DNA of 59,584 bases from Erythrobacteraceae bacterium (GTDB taxonomy: Bacteria > Pseudomonadota > Alphaproteobacteria > Sphingomonadales > Sphingomonadaceae): the NCBI GenBank assembly GCA_947479055.1, contig CANJYE010000019.1:1-59584 (forward strand), written 5' to 3'. Under the pieces are notes generated by a model. It ran no database searches and was not told the origin of the DNA. It saw only the letters and a list, made by a program, of their open reading frames with translations. The translations under genes and the position numbers were made by a program. Below, one piece after another: positions 8,437 through 18,654 of the stretch; position 1 is the stretch's first letter, and every line of letters begins with the position of its first letter.

Positions 8437-10428
8437 ATGACAGATGACCTGTTCGACAAGCTGCCCCCTGCCGGCGGCGATTATGACAGTTCCGCAATCG
8501 AGGTGCTGGAAGGGCTGGAACCCGTCCGGCGGCGCCCCGGCATGTACATCGGCGGCACCGACGAACGCGCGCTGCACCACCTCGCCGCCGAAGTGCTCGA
8601 CAATGCGATGGACGAGGCGGTGGCCGGCCACGCCAACCGGATCGAGGTCGCACTGGAGCCGGGAAACCGCCTGACCATATCCGACAACGGCCGCGGCATC
8701 CCGGTCGATGAACATCCCAAGTTTCCCGGCAAATCCTCGCTCGAAGTGATCCTCTCCACACTCCATTCCGGCGGCAAGTTCTCCGGCAAGGCCTATGCCA
8801 CCAGCGGTGGCCTGCATGGAGTGGGGGTGAGCGTGGTCAACGCGCTGTCCAGCCTCACCCGGGTGGAGGTGGCCCGCAACAAGGAACTGTTCGCCCAGGA
8901 ATTCGCGCGCGGCCTTCCGCTCGGGCCGTTGCAACGGCTCGGCAACACGCCCAACCGGCGCGGCACCACGGTCAGCTTCACGCCGGACGAGGAGATTTTC
9001 GGCGATCGCCAGTTCAAGCCGCTGCGGCTGTTCAAGCTGGCCCGATCCAAGGCCTATCTCTTTGCCGGGGTTGAAATCCGCTGGAAATGCGCAGCCAGCC
9101 TCACCAGCGACGAAGTCCCGGCCGAGGCGGTGTTCCAGTTCCCCGGCGGTCTCGCCGATCATCTGGCTGAACAGGTCGGCACGCGTGAGTGCGTCACCGC
9201 CCTGCCCTTCACCGGCAGTCAGGATTTTCCCGCCAACGAGGCGGGCGATTCGATGGGCCGGGCCGAATGGGCGATCGCCTGGCCGCTGTGGTCGGATGGT
9301 TCGGCCAGCTGGTATTGCAACACCGTGCCCACCCCCGATGGCGGCACGCATGAACAGGGCCTGCGCTCCGCCATTACCCGCGGCCTGCGCAATTTCGCCG
9401 AGCTGATCGGACAGAAGAAGGCAAAGGACATCACTGCGGACGATGTGATGACCGGCAGCGAGACGATGCTGTCCGTCTTCATCCGCGATCCGCAATTCCA
9501 GAGCCAGACCAAGGACCGGTTGACCAGCCCCGAGGCGACGCGGCTGGTTGAAAACGCCATGCGCGATCATTTCGACCATTTCCTCACCGACAACATGGAA
9601 CGCGGAAAGGCCCTGCTTGGCGCGGTGATGGAGCGGATGGACGAGCGGCTGAAGCGCAAGGCCGAACGCGAGGTGAAGCGCAAGACCGCCACCAACGCCA
9701 AGAAGCTGCGCTTGCCCGGCAAGCTGACCGATTGTTCCGGCGAGGGTGCGGGCGAGACCGAGTTGTTCATCGTCGAAGGCGACAGCGCCGGTGGCAGCGC
9801 CAAGCAGGCGCGCGACCGCAAGACCCAGGCGATCCTGCCGATCCGCGGCAAGATCCTCAACGTCGCCAGCGCCACCAACGACAAGATCCGCGCCAACCAG
9901 GAAATCGCCGATCTCGCGCTCGCACTGGGCTGCGGGATGCGCAAGGATTGCGACGCGGCGGCTCTGCGTTACGACCGGATCATCATCATGACCGATGCCG
10001 ATGTCGATGGCGCGCATATCGCCACGCTGCTGATGACCTTCTTCTTCCAGGAAATGCCCGACGTGGTCCGGCGCGGGCACCTGTTCCTCGCCCAGCCCCC
10101 GCTCTACCGCCTGACCGCCGGCAAGGAGAGCGCCTACGCCCGCGACGACGCCCATCGCGCCGAGCTGGAAGCGACGCTGTTCAAGGGCCGGAAGGTGGAA
10201 GTCGGCCGTTTCAAGGGCCTGGGCGAAATGAACCCGCAGCAACTGCGCGAAACCACCATGAGCCCCGCCAGCCGCTCGCTGCTGCGCATCACCCTGCCGC
10301 CCGAATATGAACAGCGCGCGATGGTGAAGGAACTGGTCGACCAGCTGATGGGCCGGAACCCCGAACACCGCTTCAACTTCATCCAGAACCGCGCGGGCGA
10401 AGTGGACCGGGGGTTGATTGATGCCTGA
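8437..10428 (+). CDS. parE: DNA topoisomerase IV subunit B
   Basis: 663 aa. GHKL ATPase motifs: [12 protein letters not shown] near residue 52, [12 protein letters not shown] near 81, [14 protein letters not shown] near 126. [25 protein letters not shown] near 441 and [10 protein letters not shown] near 520. ParE rather than GyrB is indicated by the short length and the absence of a GyrB-type insert. It decatenates daughter chromosomes together with ParC, which is not in this window. Confidence 0.93.
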   Translation: MTDDLFDKLPPAGGDYDSSAIEVLEGLEPVRRRPGMYIGGTDERALHHLAAEVLDNAMDEAVAGHANRIEVALEPGNRLTISDNGRGIPVDEHPKFPGKSSLEVILSTLHSGGKFSGKAYATSGGLHGVGVSVVNALSSLTRVEVARNKELFAQEFARGLPLGPLQRLGNTPNRRGTTVSFTPDEEIFGDRQFKPLRLFKLARSKAYLFAGVEIRWKCAASLTSDEVPAEAVFQFPGGLADHLAEQVGTRECVTALPFTGSQDFPANEAGDSMGRAEWAIAWPLWSDGSASWYCNTVPTPDGGTHEQGLRSAITRGLRNFAELIGQKKAKDITADDVMTGSETMLSVFIRDPQFQSQTKDRLTSPEATRLVENAMRDHFDHFLTDNMERGKALLGAVMERMDERLKRKAEREVKRKTATNAKKLRLPGKLTDCSGEGAGETELFIVEGDSAGGSAKQARDRKTQAILPIRGKILNVASATNDKIRANQEIADLALALGCGMRKDCDAAALRYDRIIIMTDADVDGAHIATLLMTFFFQEMPDVVRRGHLFLAQPPLYRLTAGKESAYARDDAHRAELEATLFKGRKVEVGRFKGLGEMNPQQLRETTMSPASRSLLRITLPPEYEQRAMVKELVDQLMGRNPEHRFNFIQNRAGEVDRGLIDA

Positions 10429-10504
10429 AGCTGGACGTGCGGCGCGCAGTGGTGCAGTTCTGGAGTCATCGCTACAAAAGCGCGAATCACACGGGAGGCT
10501 GCAC

Positions 10505-11689
10505 ATGACCACGCTATTCGATCCGCTCCAGTTCACGCGTGGCCCGCAGTTGCGCAACCGCATGATGATGGGTCCGCTGACCAACATGCAGAGCCCGGAC
10601 GACGGGCATATGTCGGAAGCGGAATTCGACTGGCTGAACATGCGCACCACCGGCGGCTATGGCATGATGACCACCTGCACCGCCGGCATCCGCGCCGATG
10701 CTGCCGCGATGGAAGGGCAGATCGGAATCTGGCAGGACAGCCACATGCCGCAACTGCGCCGTGTGGCCGAGGCGATGAAGCGCGAAGGCAATGTCGCGCT
10801 GATGCAGATCAACCACGCCGGACTGCGCGCCAATCCCGATGTCACCGGCACCGTGCCGTTCGGTCCCTATGCCGAACCGGCCACGGGCGGGCGGGAAATG
10901 TCCACTGCTGAAATCCATCAGGTCATCGAAGATTTCGCGATCGCCGCCAAGCGCGCCGAGGCTTGCGGGTTTGACGGGGTGGAAGTGCACGGGGCGCATG
11001 CCCAGTTGCTTTCGCAATTCCTCGATCCGCGCCAGAACAGGCGGACTGACGGTTATGGCGGGGCGACGATGGAAGAACGCTCGCGCGCGATGACGGAGAC
11101 CTTGCAGGCGGTGCGCGAGCGTTGCCGCCCCGATTTCATCCTCGGCCTGCGTCTTTCGACGGAGCGTTACGAGATCAATCTCGAGGATTTCCGCGAGCTG
11201 AGCGAACGGATGATGACTTCCGGCCTGATCGACTTCCTCGACATGTCGCTGTGGGATTGCTTCAAGGAACCGGATGACGCGAAGTTCGCCGGCAAACCGC
11301 TGATCGACTGGGCGCTGGATGTGAAGCGCGGCAATGCCAAGGTCGGCGTTTCCGGCAAGATCCGCACTGCGGCGAAATGCCGCGCGGCGCTCGACAAGGG
11401 CGCAGACTTCGTGATTCTCGGCCGCGCGGCAATCCTGCATGATGATTTCCCGCAGCAGGCGGCGGCCAATCCCGATTTCGAAATGGCCCCGCTACCGGTG
11501 AGCGTGGATTATCTGCGCTCCAAGGGGGTGAGCAATCGCTTCATCGGCTATCTGCGGATGTGGGACGGTTTCGTCGCCAATTCCGGGCCGGGGATGTACA
11601 CCGAAATGGCGACGATGATCAGCGGGGTCGATCCCAGCTGCTTTGCCATTGGCGAGTTTGCCGAGATGCAGGCCGAAGCCGTCAAGTAA
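10505..11689 (+). CDS. NADH:flavin oxidoreductase, Old Yellow Enzyme family
   Basis: 394 aa from the ATG at 10505, preceded by a strong GGGAGG. TIM-barrel features: LRNRMMMGPLTNM, LMQINHAGLRA, FDGVEVHGAHAQLLSQFLDPRQN, RRTDGYGG. These fit the FMN-dependent ene-reductase family. No C-terminal iron-sulfur or pyridine-nucleotide domain is present, so it is the single-domain type. Substrate unknown. It stands alone between parE and the moxR-like gene. Confidence 0.88.
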   Translation: MTTLFDPLQFTRGPQLRNRMMMGPLTNMQSPDDGHMSEAEFDWLNMRTTGGYGMMTTCTAGIRADAAAMEGQIGIWQDSHMPQLRRVAEAMKREGNVALMQINHAGLRANPDVTGTVPFGPYAEPATGGREMSTAEIHQVIEDFAIAAKRAEACGFDGVEVHGAHAQLLSQFLDPRQNRRTDGYGGATMEERSRAMTETLQAVRERCRPDFILGLRLSTERYEINLEDFRELSERMMTSGLIDFLDMSLWDCFKEPDDAKFAGKPLIDWALDVKRGNAKVGVSGKIRTAAKCRAALDKGADFVILGRAAILHDDFPQQAAANPDFEMAPLPVSVDYLRSKGVSNRFIGYLRMWDGFVANSGPGMYTEMATMISGVDPSCFAIGEFAEMQAEAVK

Positions 11690-11782
11690 CCTCGGCAAGT
11701 TACGCCGTCGAAACGCCTGGTCTTGCCCTGTCGCGCCTGGCGACCTATCGCTGGTGCAAACAGGCAAGCAACAGGACAAAGC

Positions 11783-12634
11783 ATGAGCAAGCGTTTCGAA
11801 GGCACCAAGAACTATGTCGCCACCGACGATCTCAAGGTCGCGGTCAATGCCGCCGTGCTGCTGCGCCGCCCGCTGCTGGTGAAGGGCGAGCCCGGCACCG
11901 GCAAGACCGTGCTGGCCCACGAGATTTCCAAGGCGCTCAAGGCGCCGATGATCGAATGGAACGTCAAATCCACCACCAAGGCGCAGCAGGGCCTGTATGA
12001 ATATGACGCGGTTGCCCGCCTGCGCGACGGCCAGCTGGGTGATGAGCGCGTCCACGACATCTCCAACTACATCCGCAAGGGCAAGCTGTGGGAAGCGTTC
12101 ACCTCCGACCAGCTTCCCGTCCTGCTGATCGACGAGATCGACAAGGCCGATATCGAGTTCCCGAACGACCTGTTGCAGGAACTCGACCGGATGAGCTTCG
12201 ACGTTTACGAAACGCGCGAGCGGATCGAGGCGAAGGAACGCCCGATCGTGGTCATCACTTCCAACAACGAGAAGGAACTGCCCGACGCCTTCCTGCGCCG
12301 CTGCTTCTTCCACTACATCAAGTTCCCAGACCGCGACACGATGCGCGAGATCATCGAAGTCCACTATCCCTCGATCCAGAAGGCGCTGGTGTCGAAGGCG
12401 ATGGATATCTTCTACGAAGTGCGCGAAGTGCCGGGGCTGAAGAAGAAGCCCTCGACCAGCGAATTGCTCGACTGGCTCAAGCTGCTGCTGAACGAGGACA
12501 TGCCGCTCGAAGTGCTGCAGGACCGCGACCCGACCAAGGCGATCCCCCCGCTGCACGGCGCACTGCTGAAGAACGAGCAGGACGTGATGCTGTTCGAGCG
12601 GCTGGCGTTCATGTCGCGGCGGCAGGGGCGGTAG
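11783..12634 (+). CDS. MoxR-family AAA ATPase
   Basis: 283 aa from the ATG at 11783. Walker A GEPGTGKT near residue 38, Walker B VLLIDEIDKAD near 113, sensor TSNNEKELPDAFLRRC near 159. MoxR ATPases act as chaperones that load metal or cofactor, or remodel partner complexes, together with a VWA protein. The downstream gene (15 bases on) is that VWA partner, so the pair is probably one operon. Confidence 0.9.
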   Translation: MSKRFEGTKNYVATDDLKVAVNAAVLLRRPLLVKGEPGTGKTVLAHEISKALKAPMIEWNVKSTTKAQQGLYEYDAVARLRDGQLGDERVHDISNYIRKGKLWEAFTSDQLPVLLIDEIDKADIEFPNDLLQELDRMSFDVYETRERIEAKERPIVVITSNNEKELPDAFLRRCFFHYIKFPDRDTMREIIEVHYPSIQKALVSKAMDIFYEVREVPGLKKKPSTSELLDWLKLLLNEDMPLEVLQDRDPTKAIPPLHGALLKNEQDVMLFERLAFMSRRQGR

Positions 12635-12649
12635 GCGGCGGACGGCCCC

Positions 12650-13831
12650 ATGTTCTTCAACTTCATCGACGAGCTGCGCACCGCCGGCATCCAGGCTTCG
12701 CTCAAGGAGCATCTGACGCTGCTGGAGGCACTGGACAAGGATGTGATCGAGCAGACGCCCGAAGCGTTCTATTACCTGTCGCGCGCCACCTTCGTGAAGG
12801 ACGAGAGCCTGCTCGACCGGTTCGACCAGGTGTTCGCCAAGGTGTTCCGGGGGATTTTCAGCGATTACGGCCAGGAACAGGTTGCGCTGCCGGAGGAATG
12901 GCTGAAGGCCATCGCCGAGAAGTTCCTCACGCCTGAGGAGATGGAGAAGATCAAGGCGCTCGGCTCGTGGGACGAGATCATGGAGACGCTGAAGAAGCGG
13001 CTGGAAGAGCAGCAGGAGCAGCACCACGGCGGCAACAAGTGGATCGGCACCGGCGGCACTTCGCCCTTCGGCAATGCCGGCTACAACCCCGAGGGCGTCC
13101 GGATTGGCGGCGAAGGCAAGCACAACAAGGCGATCAAGGTGTGGGAGAAGCGCGACTTCGCCAATCTCGACAACACCAAGCAGCTCGGCACCCGCAACAT
13201 CAAGGTCGCGCTGCGCCGCCTGCGCCGGTTTGCACGCGAAGGCACGCCCGACGAGCTGGACCTGCCCGCCACGATCGATGGCACCGCCAAGCAGGGCTGG
13301 CTCGACATCAAGATGCGCCCCGAACGGCACAACGCGGTCAAGCTGCTGCTGTTCCTCGATGTCGGCGGATCGATGGATCCCTTCGTCAAGCTGTGCGAGG
13401 AATTGTTCAGCGCGGCGACCAGCGAATTCAAGAACATGGAGTTCTTCTATTTCCACAACTGCCTGTACGAAGCGGTGTGGAAGGACAATTCGCGCCGCTG
13501 GAACGAGCGGATCAAGACCTGGGACATCCTCCACAAATACGGCCATGACTACAAGGTGATCTTCGTTGGCGACGCGGCGATGAGCTCCTACGAGATCACC
13601 CATCCCGGCGGCTCGGTCGAATATATGAACGAGGAAGCGGGCGCTGTGTGGCTGCAACGCATGGCCACCACCTATCCGGCCACCGTGTGGCTCAACCCCA
13701 CACCGGAATCGCAGTGGAACTACAGTTCGTCGACTAAGATCATCCATGAGCTGATGGGCGGGAAGATTTATCCGCTGACGCTGGACGGGCTGGACGATGC
13801 AATGAAGGAACTGAGCCGGAAGCACGGCTAG
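12650..13831 (+). CDS. VWA-domain protein (CoxE-like), MoxR partner
   Basis: 393 aa. The C-terminal half carries LLLFLDVGGSMDPF, a MIDAS-like metal site with DVGGS in place of the classic DxSxS, which is usual for CoxE-like VWA proteins. The central GTGGTSPFGNAGYNPEGVRIGG is Gly-rich and typical of this subgroup. No signal peptide, so cytoplasmic. Client complex not evident from the neighbours. Confidence 0.85.
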   Translation: MFFNFIDELRTAGIQASLKEHLTLLEALDKDVIEQTPEAFYYLSRATFVKDESLLDRFDQVFAKVFRGIFSDYGQEQVALPEEWLKAIAEKFLTPEEMEKIKALGSWDEIMETLKKRLEEQQEQHHGGNKWIGTGGTSPFGNAGYNPEGVRIGGEGKHNKAIKVWEKRDFANLDNTKQLGTRNIKVALRRLRRFAREGTPDELDLPATIDGTAKQGWLDIKMRPERHNAVKLLLFLDVGGSMDPFVKLCEELFSAATSEFKNMEFFYFHNCLYEAVWKDNSRRWNERIKTWDILHKYGHDYKVIFVGDAAMSSYEITHPGGSVEYMNEEAGAVWLQRMATTYPATVWLNPTPESQWNYSSSTKIIHELMGGKIYPLTLDGLDDAMKELSRKHG

Positions 13832-15096
13832 CGATATCGCTCCAATTCCCCCGCGAGCGGACGCCGGGCGGACAGCAGGATCAGCCCGGCCGCCACCGCT
13901 GCCAGGCTGGCCACGATCAGGACGTAGCGGACGCTGTCATCGCCATATGCGGGCTTGAGCCGGTCTGACACGAAACCCAGCGCCACCGGCCCCAGTCCCA
14001 GCCCGACCAGGTTCTGCACGAACAGGATCGAAGCGCTGGCCACCGCGCGGGCGGCCGGGGGGACGATCCCCTGCACCGCGCTATAGAACGGGGCGACATA
14101 GAGCCAGCTCATCACCACCGCCGGGAACAGCAGGGCCAGGGCAAGATGCCAGTCTGCCACAAGCAGCGCGGCAACCGTGAACGGGCAGGTCAGGATCAGC
14201 CCCAGCGCGGGCACGGTCAGCAGATGCTGTGCCCCGCGCTTCATCGTCCGGTCGCCCAGCCTGCCCCCGCCCCACACGCCCAGGATCGCGCCGATGCCAT
14301 TGACGAGGCCGAACCACACCCCGGTTTCGCCAGCCGTCAGCCCGTGGCTGCGCTGGAAGAAGATCGTCGTCCAGATCAGCATGCCGTATAACGCGAAGGG
14401 CGCGAAGCAGGATACCGCCAGCATCCGCCGCATTGTGGGCGATTGCCAGATCGCGTCCAACGCGGCGCCGGTCGTAAGACCTGTTGGGTCTGTCGTTGCA
14501 CCAGTGCCGGTGCGGCGCGGGTCCTTGACCAGAAGCCTCACCACCAGTGCCAGCAGCAGGCCCGGCAGGCCGACGAACATAAATGCCTGCCGCCAGCCGA
14601 TGCTATCGGCCAAAACCCCGCCCAGCACCATGCCCATGAGCCCGCCGATGGGCGGGCCAAGCTGGTAGATGCCGAAAGCCGATGCGCGCTTTTCCGGCGG
14701 GGCCTTGTCGCTGATCAGCGAGTGCGAGGGCGGCGTTCCCCCCGCCTCGCCCACCCCCACGCCGAAGCGGGCGAGCAGCAATTGCGTGAAGTTCTGAGCC
14801 AGCCCGCACAGCGCCGTCATCCCCGACCAGATCGCCAGCGAGACGACGATGACAGTCACCCGGTTTGTGGTCGGCCGGTCGGCGATGCGGGCGATCGGCA
14901 CGCCCATCGCGGTATAAAACAGCGCGAAGGCGAGGCCGGTCAGCACGCCGATCTGCGTGTCGCTGAGATCGAGATCGCGGGCGATTGGTTCGGCCAGGAT
15001 GGTGACGATCTGGCGGTCGAGGAAATTGAAGATATAGACCAGCAGCAGCACTCCGAGCGTCAGCCGCAAATCCCTGTCCGCTGTCCTGCCGTCCAT
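13828..15096 (-). CDS. MFS transporter (spinster-like subgroup)
   Basis: 422 aa from the ATG at 15094-15096, with an AAGGGGAG ribosome-binding site; a frame 11 codons longer exists upstream. Twelve hydrophobic segments are evident. The first begins LLLVYIFNFLDRQIV, a hallmark of the spinster/YajR-like MFS group common in sphingomonads. The motif A-like loop reads GVPIARIADR. The substrate is unknown. The stop overlaps the convergent VWA gene by four bases. Confidence 0.87.
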   Translation of the reverse strand: MDGRTADRDLRLTLGVLLLVYIFNFLDRQIVTILAEPIARDLDLSDTQIGVLTGLAFALFYTAMGVPIARIADRPTTNRVTVIVVSLAIWSGMTALCGLAQNFTQLLLARFGVGVGEAGGTPPSHSLISDKAPPEKRASAFGIYQLGPPIGGLMGMVLGGVLADSIGWRQAFMFVGLPGLLLALVVRLLVKDPRRTGTGATTDPTGLTTGAALDAIWQSPTMRRMLAVSCFAPFALYGMLIWTTIFFQRSHGLTAGETGVWFGLVNGIGAILGVWGGGRLGDRTMKRGAQHLLTVPALGLILTCPFTVAALLVADWHLALALLFPAVVMSWLYVAPFYSAVQGIVPPAARAVASASILFVQNLVGLGLGPVALGFVSDRLKPAYGDDSVRYVLIVASLAAVAAGLILLSARRPLAGELERYR

Positions 15097-15148
15097 CCCG
15101 CTCTCCCCTTGCCACGGGTGTGTCGGCAAGGGCGGCGGTGGTCAAGCT

Positions 15149-16351
15149 TTACGGATAAAGCAGCAGTCCGGCTCGTTCATCGCGCCAGGCTGCTTCGTCG
15201 GCACTGGCGAGGGCATCCAGATCGCCCGGCGCGGAGCCGGCATCGTCCACCCACTCGCGCAAGGCCGGGCCGCCGTTGATCACATCGATCGCCAGCCTGT
15301 CGAACACGTACTCGTAAGGAAAATCGCGCCACAGCGGATATTCCGGCCACAGCCGACGGATCGCCTTGAACGCCAGCGCCTGCAACCGCCATGGCCGGAA
15401 GGCGGCGTGATCGTAAAAGCGCCCTTCGGCATGGATCATCAGCGCGCTACACAATGCCTTGGCGTGTTTGTGGAAGGTCGGCTCGAACCAGCATTCGCGG
15501 ATCGCGCAGCCCGCCAGCCATGCGGGCGCGAGCCGTTCCATTTCGGCCAGCACGGCCCTTGCATCCACATCGGGCGCGCCGAACAGCACTTCGAGCGGGC
15601 GGGTGGTGCCCCGGCCCTCGCTCAGCGTTGCGCCTTCCAGCATCACAGTTCCGGCATAGGCACGGGCCATGTTGCAATTGGCGGCGTTGGGGCTGGGATT
15701 GATCCAGATCCGGCTGTCTGGCCAGCCATGGCCCGGCCCATCCGGCAGCCAGCCTTCCATTGCGATCACCCGGTAATCGACGTCCAGCCCGAAGTGGCCG
15801 ATGAACCAGTGGCCCATCTCGCCCAGCGTCAGCCCGTGGCGCATCGGCATCGGCCCCGCGCCGACAAAGCTTTCATATCCCGGCAGCAGCAACGTGCCTT
15901 CCACCGGGCGACCGGCGGGATTGGGTCGGTCGAGCACCCACACCGCCTTGCCGGTGCCGGAAGCCGCCTCCAACAGATAGAGCAGCGTGGTGACGAAAGT
16001 GTAGATGCGGCAGCCGAGGTCCTGCAAATCGAACAGGAAGACATCGGCGGTGTCCATCATCGCCGGGGTCGGGCGGCGGACTTCGCCATAGAGGCTGAAG
16101 ATCGGGATGCCATGCTGCGGATCAAGCTCGTTCGCCGTTTCCACCATGTTGTCTTGCTTGTCGCCCTTGAGCCCGTGCTGAGGGCCGAACGCGGCGCTGA
16201 GCGTAATGCCGGGGCAATCCGCCAGCGCGTCGAGCGAATGGATCAGCCCTTCAGTAACGGAGGCGGGATGCGCAACCAGCGCCACGCGCCTGCCCGCCAG
16301 CGGCTGGCGCAAGGCCGGGTCGGCCAGCAGGCGATCGATACCGAATTTCAT
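15149..16351 (-). CDS. DUF1343 / NamZ-type exo-beta-N-acetylmuramidase
   Basis: 400 aa from the ATG at 16349-16351. Recognisable segments are VALVAHPASVTEGL, FGPQHGLKGDKQDNM, LFDLQDLGCRIYTFVTTL, VLDRPNPAGRPVEG and GTTRPLE, all conserved in the DUF1343 family, whose characterised member NamZ removes terminal MurNAc from peptidoglycan fragments. No clear signal peptide, so it may act on recycled fragments in the cytoplasm. The start overlaps the DOMON-like gene's stop by four bases. Confidence 0.87.
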   Translation of the reverse strand: MKFGIDRLLADPALRQPLAGRRVALVAHPASVTEGLIHSLDALADCPGITLSAAFGPQHGLKGDKQDNMVETANELDPQHGIPIFSLYGEVRRPTPAMMDTADVFLFDLQDLGCRIYTFVTTLLYLLEAASGTGKAVWVLDRPNPAGRPVEGTLLLPGYESFVGAGPMPMRHGLTLGEMGHWFIGHFGLDVDYRVIAMEGWLPDGPGHGWPDSRIWINPSPNAANCNMARAYAGTVMLEGATLSEGRGTTRPLEVLFGAPDVDARAVLAEMERLAPAWLAGCAIRECWFEPTFHKHAKALCSALMIHAEGRFYDHAAFRPWRLQALAFKAIRRLWPEYPLWRDFPYEYVFDRLAIDVINGGPALREWVDDAGSAPGDLDALASADEAAWRDERAGLLLYP

Positions 16352-16884
16352 GGAAAGCCCGGTGCCGGAAGGATTGCGGCGAAGCAAGCCGGATCGTGGA
16401 AATCGGGCTTGCCGGGGGGATGGGCCAGCGCCCAGTAGCTTTTGGTGCCGCCTTTCTCGTCGATCACGGCAGACACATTGGCATGCGTTGCTCCGGCCAC
16501 ATCCTCCGTTGAAAGGAACGCGGTCAGCAAGAAGATTTCCTGGCCCTGACCGACATGGATATCAGGCTGCATGCCGGGCTCGGGCTCGACCCGCCCCTCG
16601 CGATAGGAGGAAAAGAAATAGGCAGCCCAGCGGGCCGAGGGCGAAAAGTTGAATTCCAGATAGGGGCCGCTTCCGTTGCCAAGGAACAACTCGAAGCAGG
16701 TCGTCTGCCAAAGCTCGTCGGCCCGGCCCTTTCCGGCGAAAGGTGGCAGCACCAGATCGCAGCAGCCATCGACGCGATAGCGCAGCATGGTGCGCCCGTC
16801 CTTGAGCTGCACCCGCCGCATCGCCACGCCTTTTACCCCGGATGGGGGGTGATCCGGATGGGGGATCAGGCGATACGTTTCCAA
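16348..16884 (-). CDS. DOMON-like domain protein
   Basis: 178 aa. A single beta-rich domain with [23 protein letters not shown]... and [12 protein letters not shown], which matches the small DOMON-like protein family seen beside DUF1343 genes in sphingomonads. DOMON folds can bind heme or sugars; the ligand here is unknown. It is translationally coupled (ATGA) to the NamZ-type gene and divergent from tyrS, so a cell-wall sugar role is plausible but inferred. Confidence 0.72.
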   Translation of the reverse strand: METYRLIPHPDHPPSGVKGVAMRRVQLKDGRTMLRYRVDGCCDLVLPPFAGKGRADELWQTTCFELFLGNGSGPYLEFNFSPSARWAAYFFSSYREGRVEPEPGMQPDIHVGQGQEIFLLTAFLSTEDVAGATHANVSAVIDEKGGTKSYWALAHPPGKPDFHDPACFAAILPAPGFP

Positions 16885-16916
16885 GCGCGCTTCTCCATGC
16901 TAGGCGACGCCCCGAA

Positions 16917-18158
16917 ATGACCCACGCCATGACCTACAAATCGAACCTGCTCCGCCTGCTCGCCGAGCGCGGATATATCCACCAGCTGACCGATGCGGGC
17001 GGGCTCGATGCCCTTGCCGCGAAGCAGATCGTACCCGGCTATATCGGCTTTGATGCCACCGCGCCATCGCTCCATGTCGGCAGCCTTGTCCAGATCATGA
17101 TGCTGCGCCGGTTGCAGCAGACCGGGCACAAGCCGATCGTGGTGATGGGCGGCGGGACCACCAAGGTCGGCGATCCTTCCGGCAAGGATGAAAGTCGCAG
17201 GATGCTCACCGCCGAAGCGATCGATGGCAACATCGCCTCGATCCGCAAAGTGTTCGAGCGGCTGCTGACCTTCGGGGATGGCCCAACCGACGCGGTGATG
17301 GTCAACAATGACGAATGGCTGGGCGCGCTGAGCTACATCGACCTGCTGCGCGATGTCGGCCCGCATTTCACCATCAACCGCATGCTGACCTTCGATTCGG
17401 TCAAGCTGCGGCTCGATCGCGAACAGCCGCTGACATTTCTCGAATTCAACTACATGATCCTCCAGGCCTATGATTTCCGCGAGCTGGCCCAAAGGTTCGA
17501 TTGCCGCCTGCAGATGGGCGGATCGGACCAGTGGGGCAATATCATCAACGGAATTGAACTGACCCGGCGGATGGACGGCAAGGAGATGTTCGGGCTGACC
17601 ACGCCGCTGCTGACCACCGCCGATGGCGCCAAGATGGGCAAGACTGCCGCCGGTGCGGTCTGGCTCAACGAGGATGCGCTGCCGGCCTATGATTTCTGGC
17701 AGTACTGGCGCAACAGCGACGATCGCGACGTGGGCCGTTTCCTGCGCCTGTTCACCGACCTGCCGCTGGACGAAATCGCCCGGCTCGAAGCGCTGGAAGG
17801 GGCGGAAATCAACGCCGCCAAGGTTGCGCTGGCCAATGCGGTCACCGCGCTGATCCGGGGCGAGCATGCCGCCCGCGCCGCCGAAGCCACCGCTGCTGCC
17901 ACATTCGCGGGCGGTGGCATGGGCGCGGACCTGCCCGAACTGGATCTGCCGGCACAGGGGATGAGCCTGGCCGCAGCCTGCACCGCGATCGGTTTTACGC
18001 AGTCCAATGGCGAGGCCAAGCGCAAGATCGCGGAAGGCGCGGTGCGGATCGATGACATGGCGATGAGCGATCCCTCGCACATGTTGCGGCTCACACCCGG
18101 CCAGACGGCGCGCCTCAGCCTCGGCAAAAAGCGCCATGGGGTGCTGCGCGGTTCCTAA
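16917..18158 (+). CDS. tyrS: Tyrosyl-tRNA synthetase
   Basis: 413 aa from the ATG at 16917; an ATG four codons on (16929) is equally possible. Class I motifs: [14 protein letters not shown] (HIGH equivalent) near residue 40 and GAKMGKT (KMSKS equivalent) near 240; [10 protein letters not shown] is the tyrosine pocket signature. A C-terminal S4 RNA-binding domain ([17 protein letters not shown]) completes the bacterial TyrRS layout. Confidence 0.95.
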   Translation: MTHAMTYKSNLLRLLAERGYIHQLTDAGGLDALAAKQIVPGYIGFDATAPSLHVGSLVQIMMLRRLQQTGHKPIVVMGGGTTKVGDPSGKDESRRMLTAEAIDGNIASIRKVFERLLTFGDGPTDAVMVNNDEWLGALSYIDLLRDVGPHFTINRMLTFDSVKLRLDREQPLTFLEFNYMILQAYDFRELAQRFDCRLQMGGSDQWGNIINGIELTRRMDGKEMFGLTTPLLTTADGAKMGKTAAGAVWLNEDALPAYDFWQYWRNSDDRDVGRFLRLFTDLPLDEIARLEALEGAEINAAKVALANAVTALIRGEHAARAAEATAAATFAGGGMGADLPELDLPAQGMSLAAACTAIGFTQSNGEAKRKIAEGAVRIDDMAMSDPSHMLRLTPGQTARLSLGKKRHGVLRGS

Positions 18159-18250
18159 CGAAAGTTGTTTCAAGCGGGCAGCATTTACCCTTTGTCAGAT
18201 ATTTTGATCGATAGCGGTTCCTGACACGACATAAGAGGGACCGCAAAACA

Positions 18251-18589
18251 GTGGCCGCAGGAGCACAGCTTTCCGTTCCGGACATGCGCCGGGCAACCCG
18301 CCATCCGGTCGATTACCGGGTGATTGCGGAACACCGCACACGCGGTGACGTGATGCTGCATGTGGCCAATATCTCCGCCCAGGGTTTTATGGTCGACAAT
18401 GCTCCGGGCCTTGCGCGCGGTGATCGGCTGACGCTTGCCCTGCCTGGAATCGGTCGGATCGAGGCCTATGTGATGTGGGTGAGCGAGGAGCGCGCCGGCT
18501 TCCAGTTCGAGCGGATCATCCGACTCGATGCCTTCGTGGGACTGATCGACACGATCCAGCCCAATCCGCGCCTGCGCCGTTCACGCTGA
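18251..18589 (+). CDS. PilZ-domain protein
   Basis: 112 aa from a GTG at 18251, with AGAGGGA about 10 bases upstream. The pattern MRRATRHPVDYRV...VANISAQGFMV fits PilZ: an RxxxR-type arginine pair, then N/D-x-S-x-x-G (here NISAQG). PilZ domains bind cyclic di-GMP, but the spacing here is the short single-domain form whose binding is not assured. It stands alone and is preceded by an AT-rich stretch that probably holds its promoter. Confidence 0.7.
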   Translation: MAAGAQLSVPDMRRATRHPVDYRVIAEHRTRGDVMLHVANISAQGFMVDNAPGLARGDRLTLALPGIGRIEAYVMWVSEERAGFQFERIIRLDAFVGLIDTIQPNPRLRRSR

Positions 18590-18654
18590 GCAGGGTGTCC
18601 GCATAATCGGCATGGGTGCTTGGCAAGCGGCCAATCGGCTGTCATGCCTCCTGC

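Noticed and set aside
8029-10650. Very long open frame (873 codons) on the minus strand
   Set aside because: It lies antisense to parE and parts of its neighbours. The composition (His, Gln, Arg-rich, no motifs) is that of a GC-rich shadow frame.
11492-13825. 777-codon minus-strand frame
   Set aside because: Antisense to the moxR-like and VWA genes, whose motifs are clear; no motif in the antisense product.
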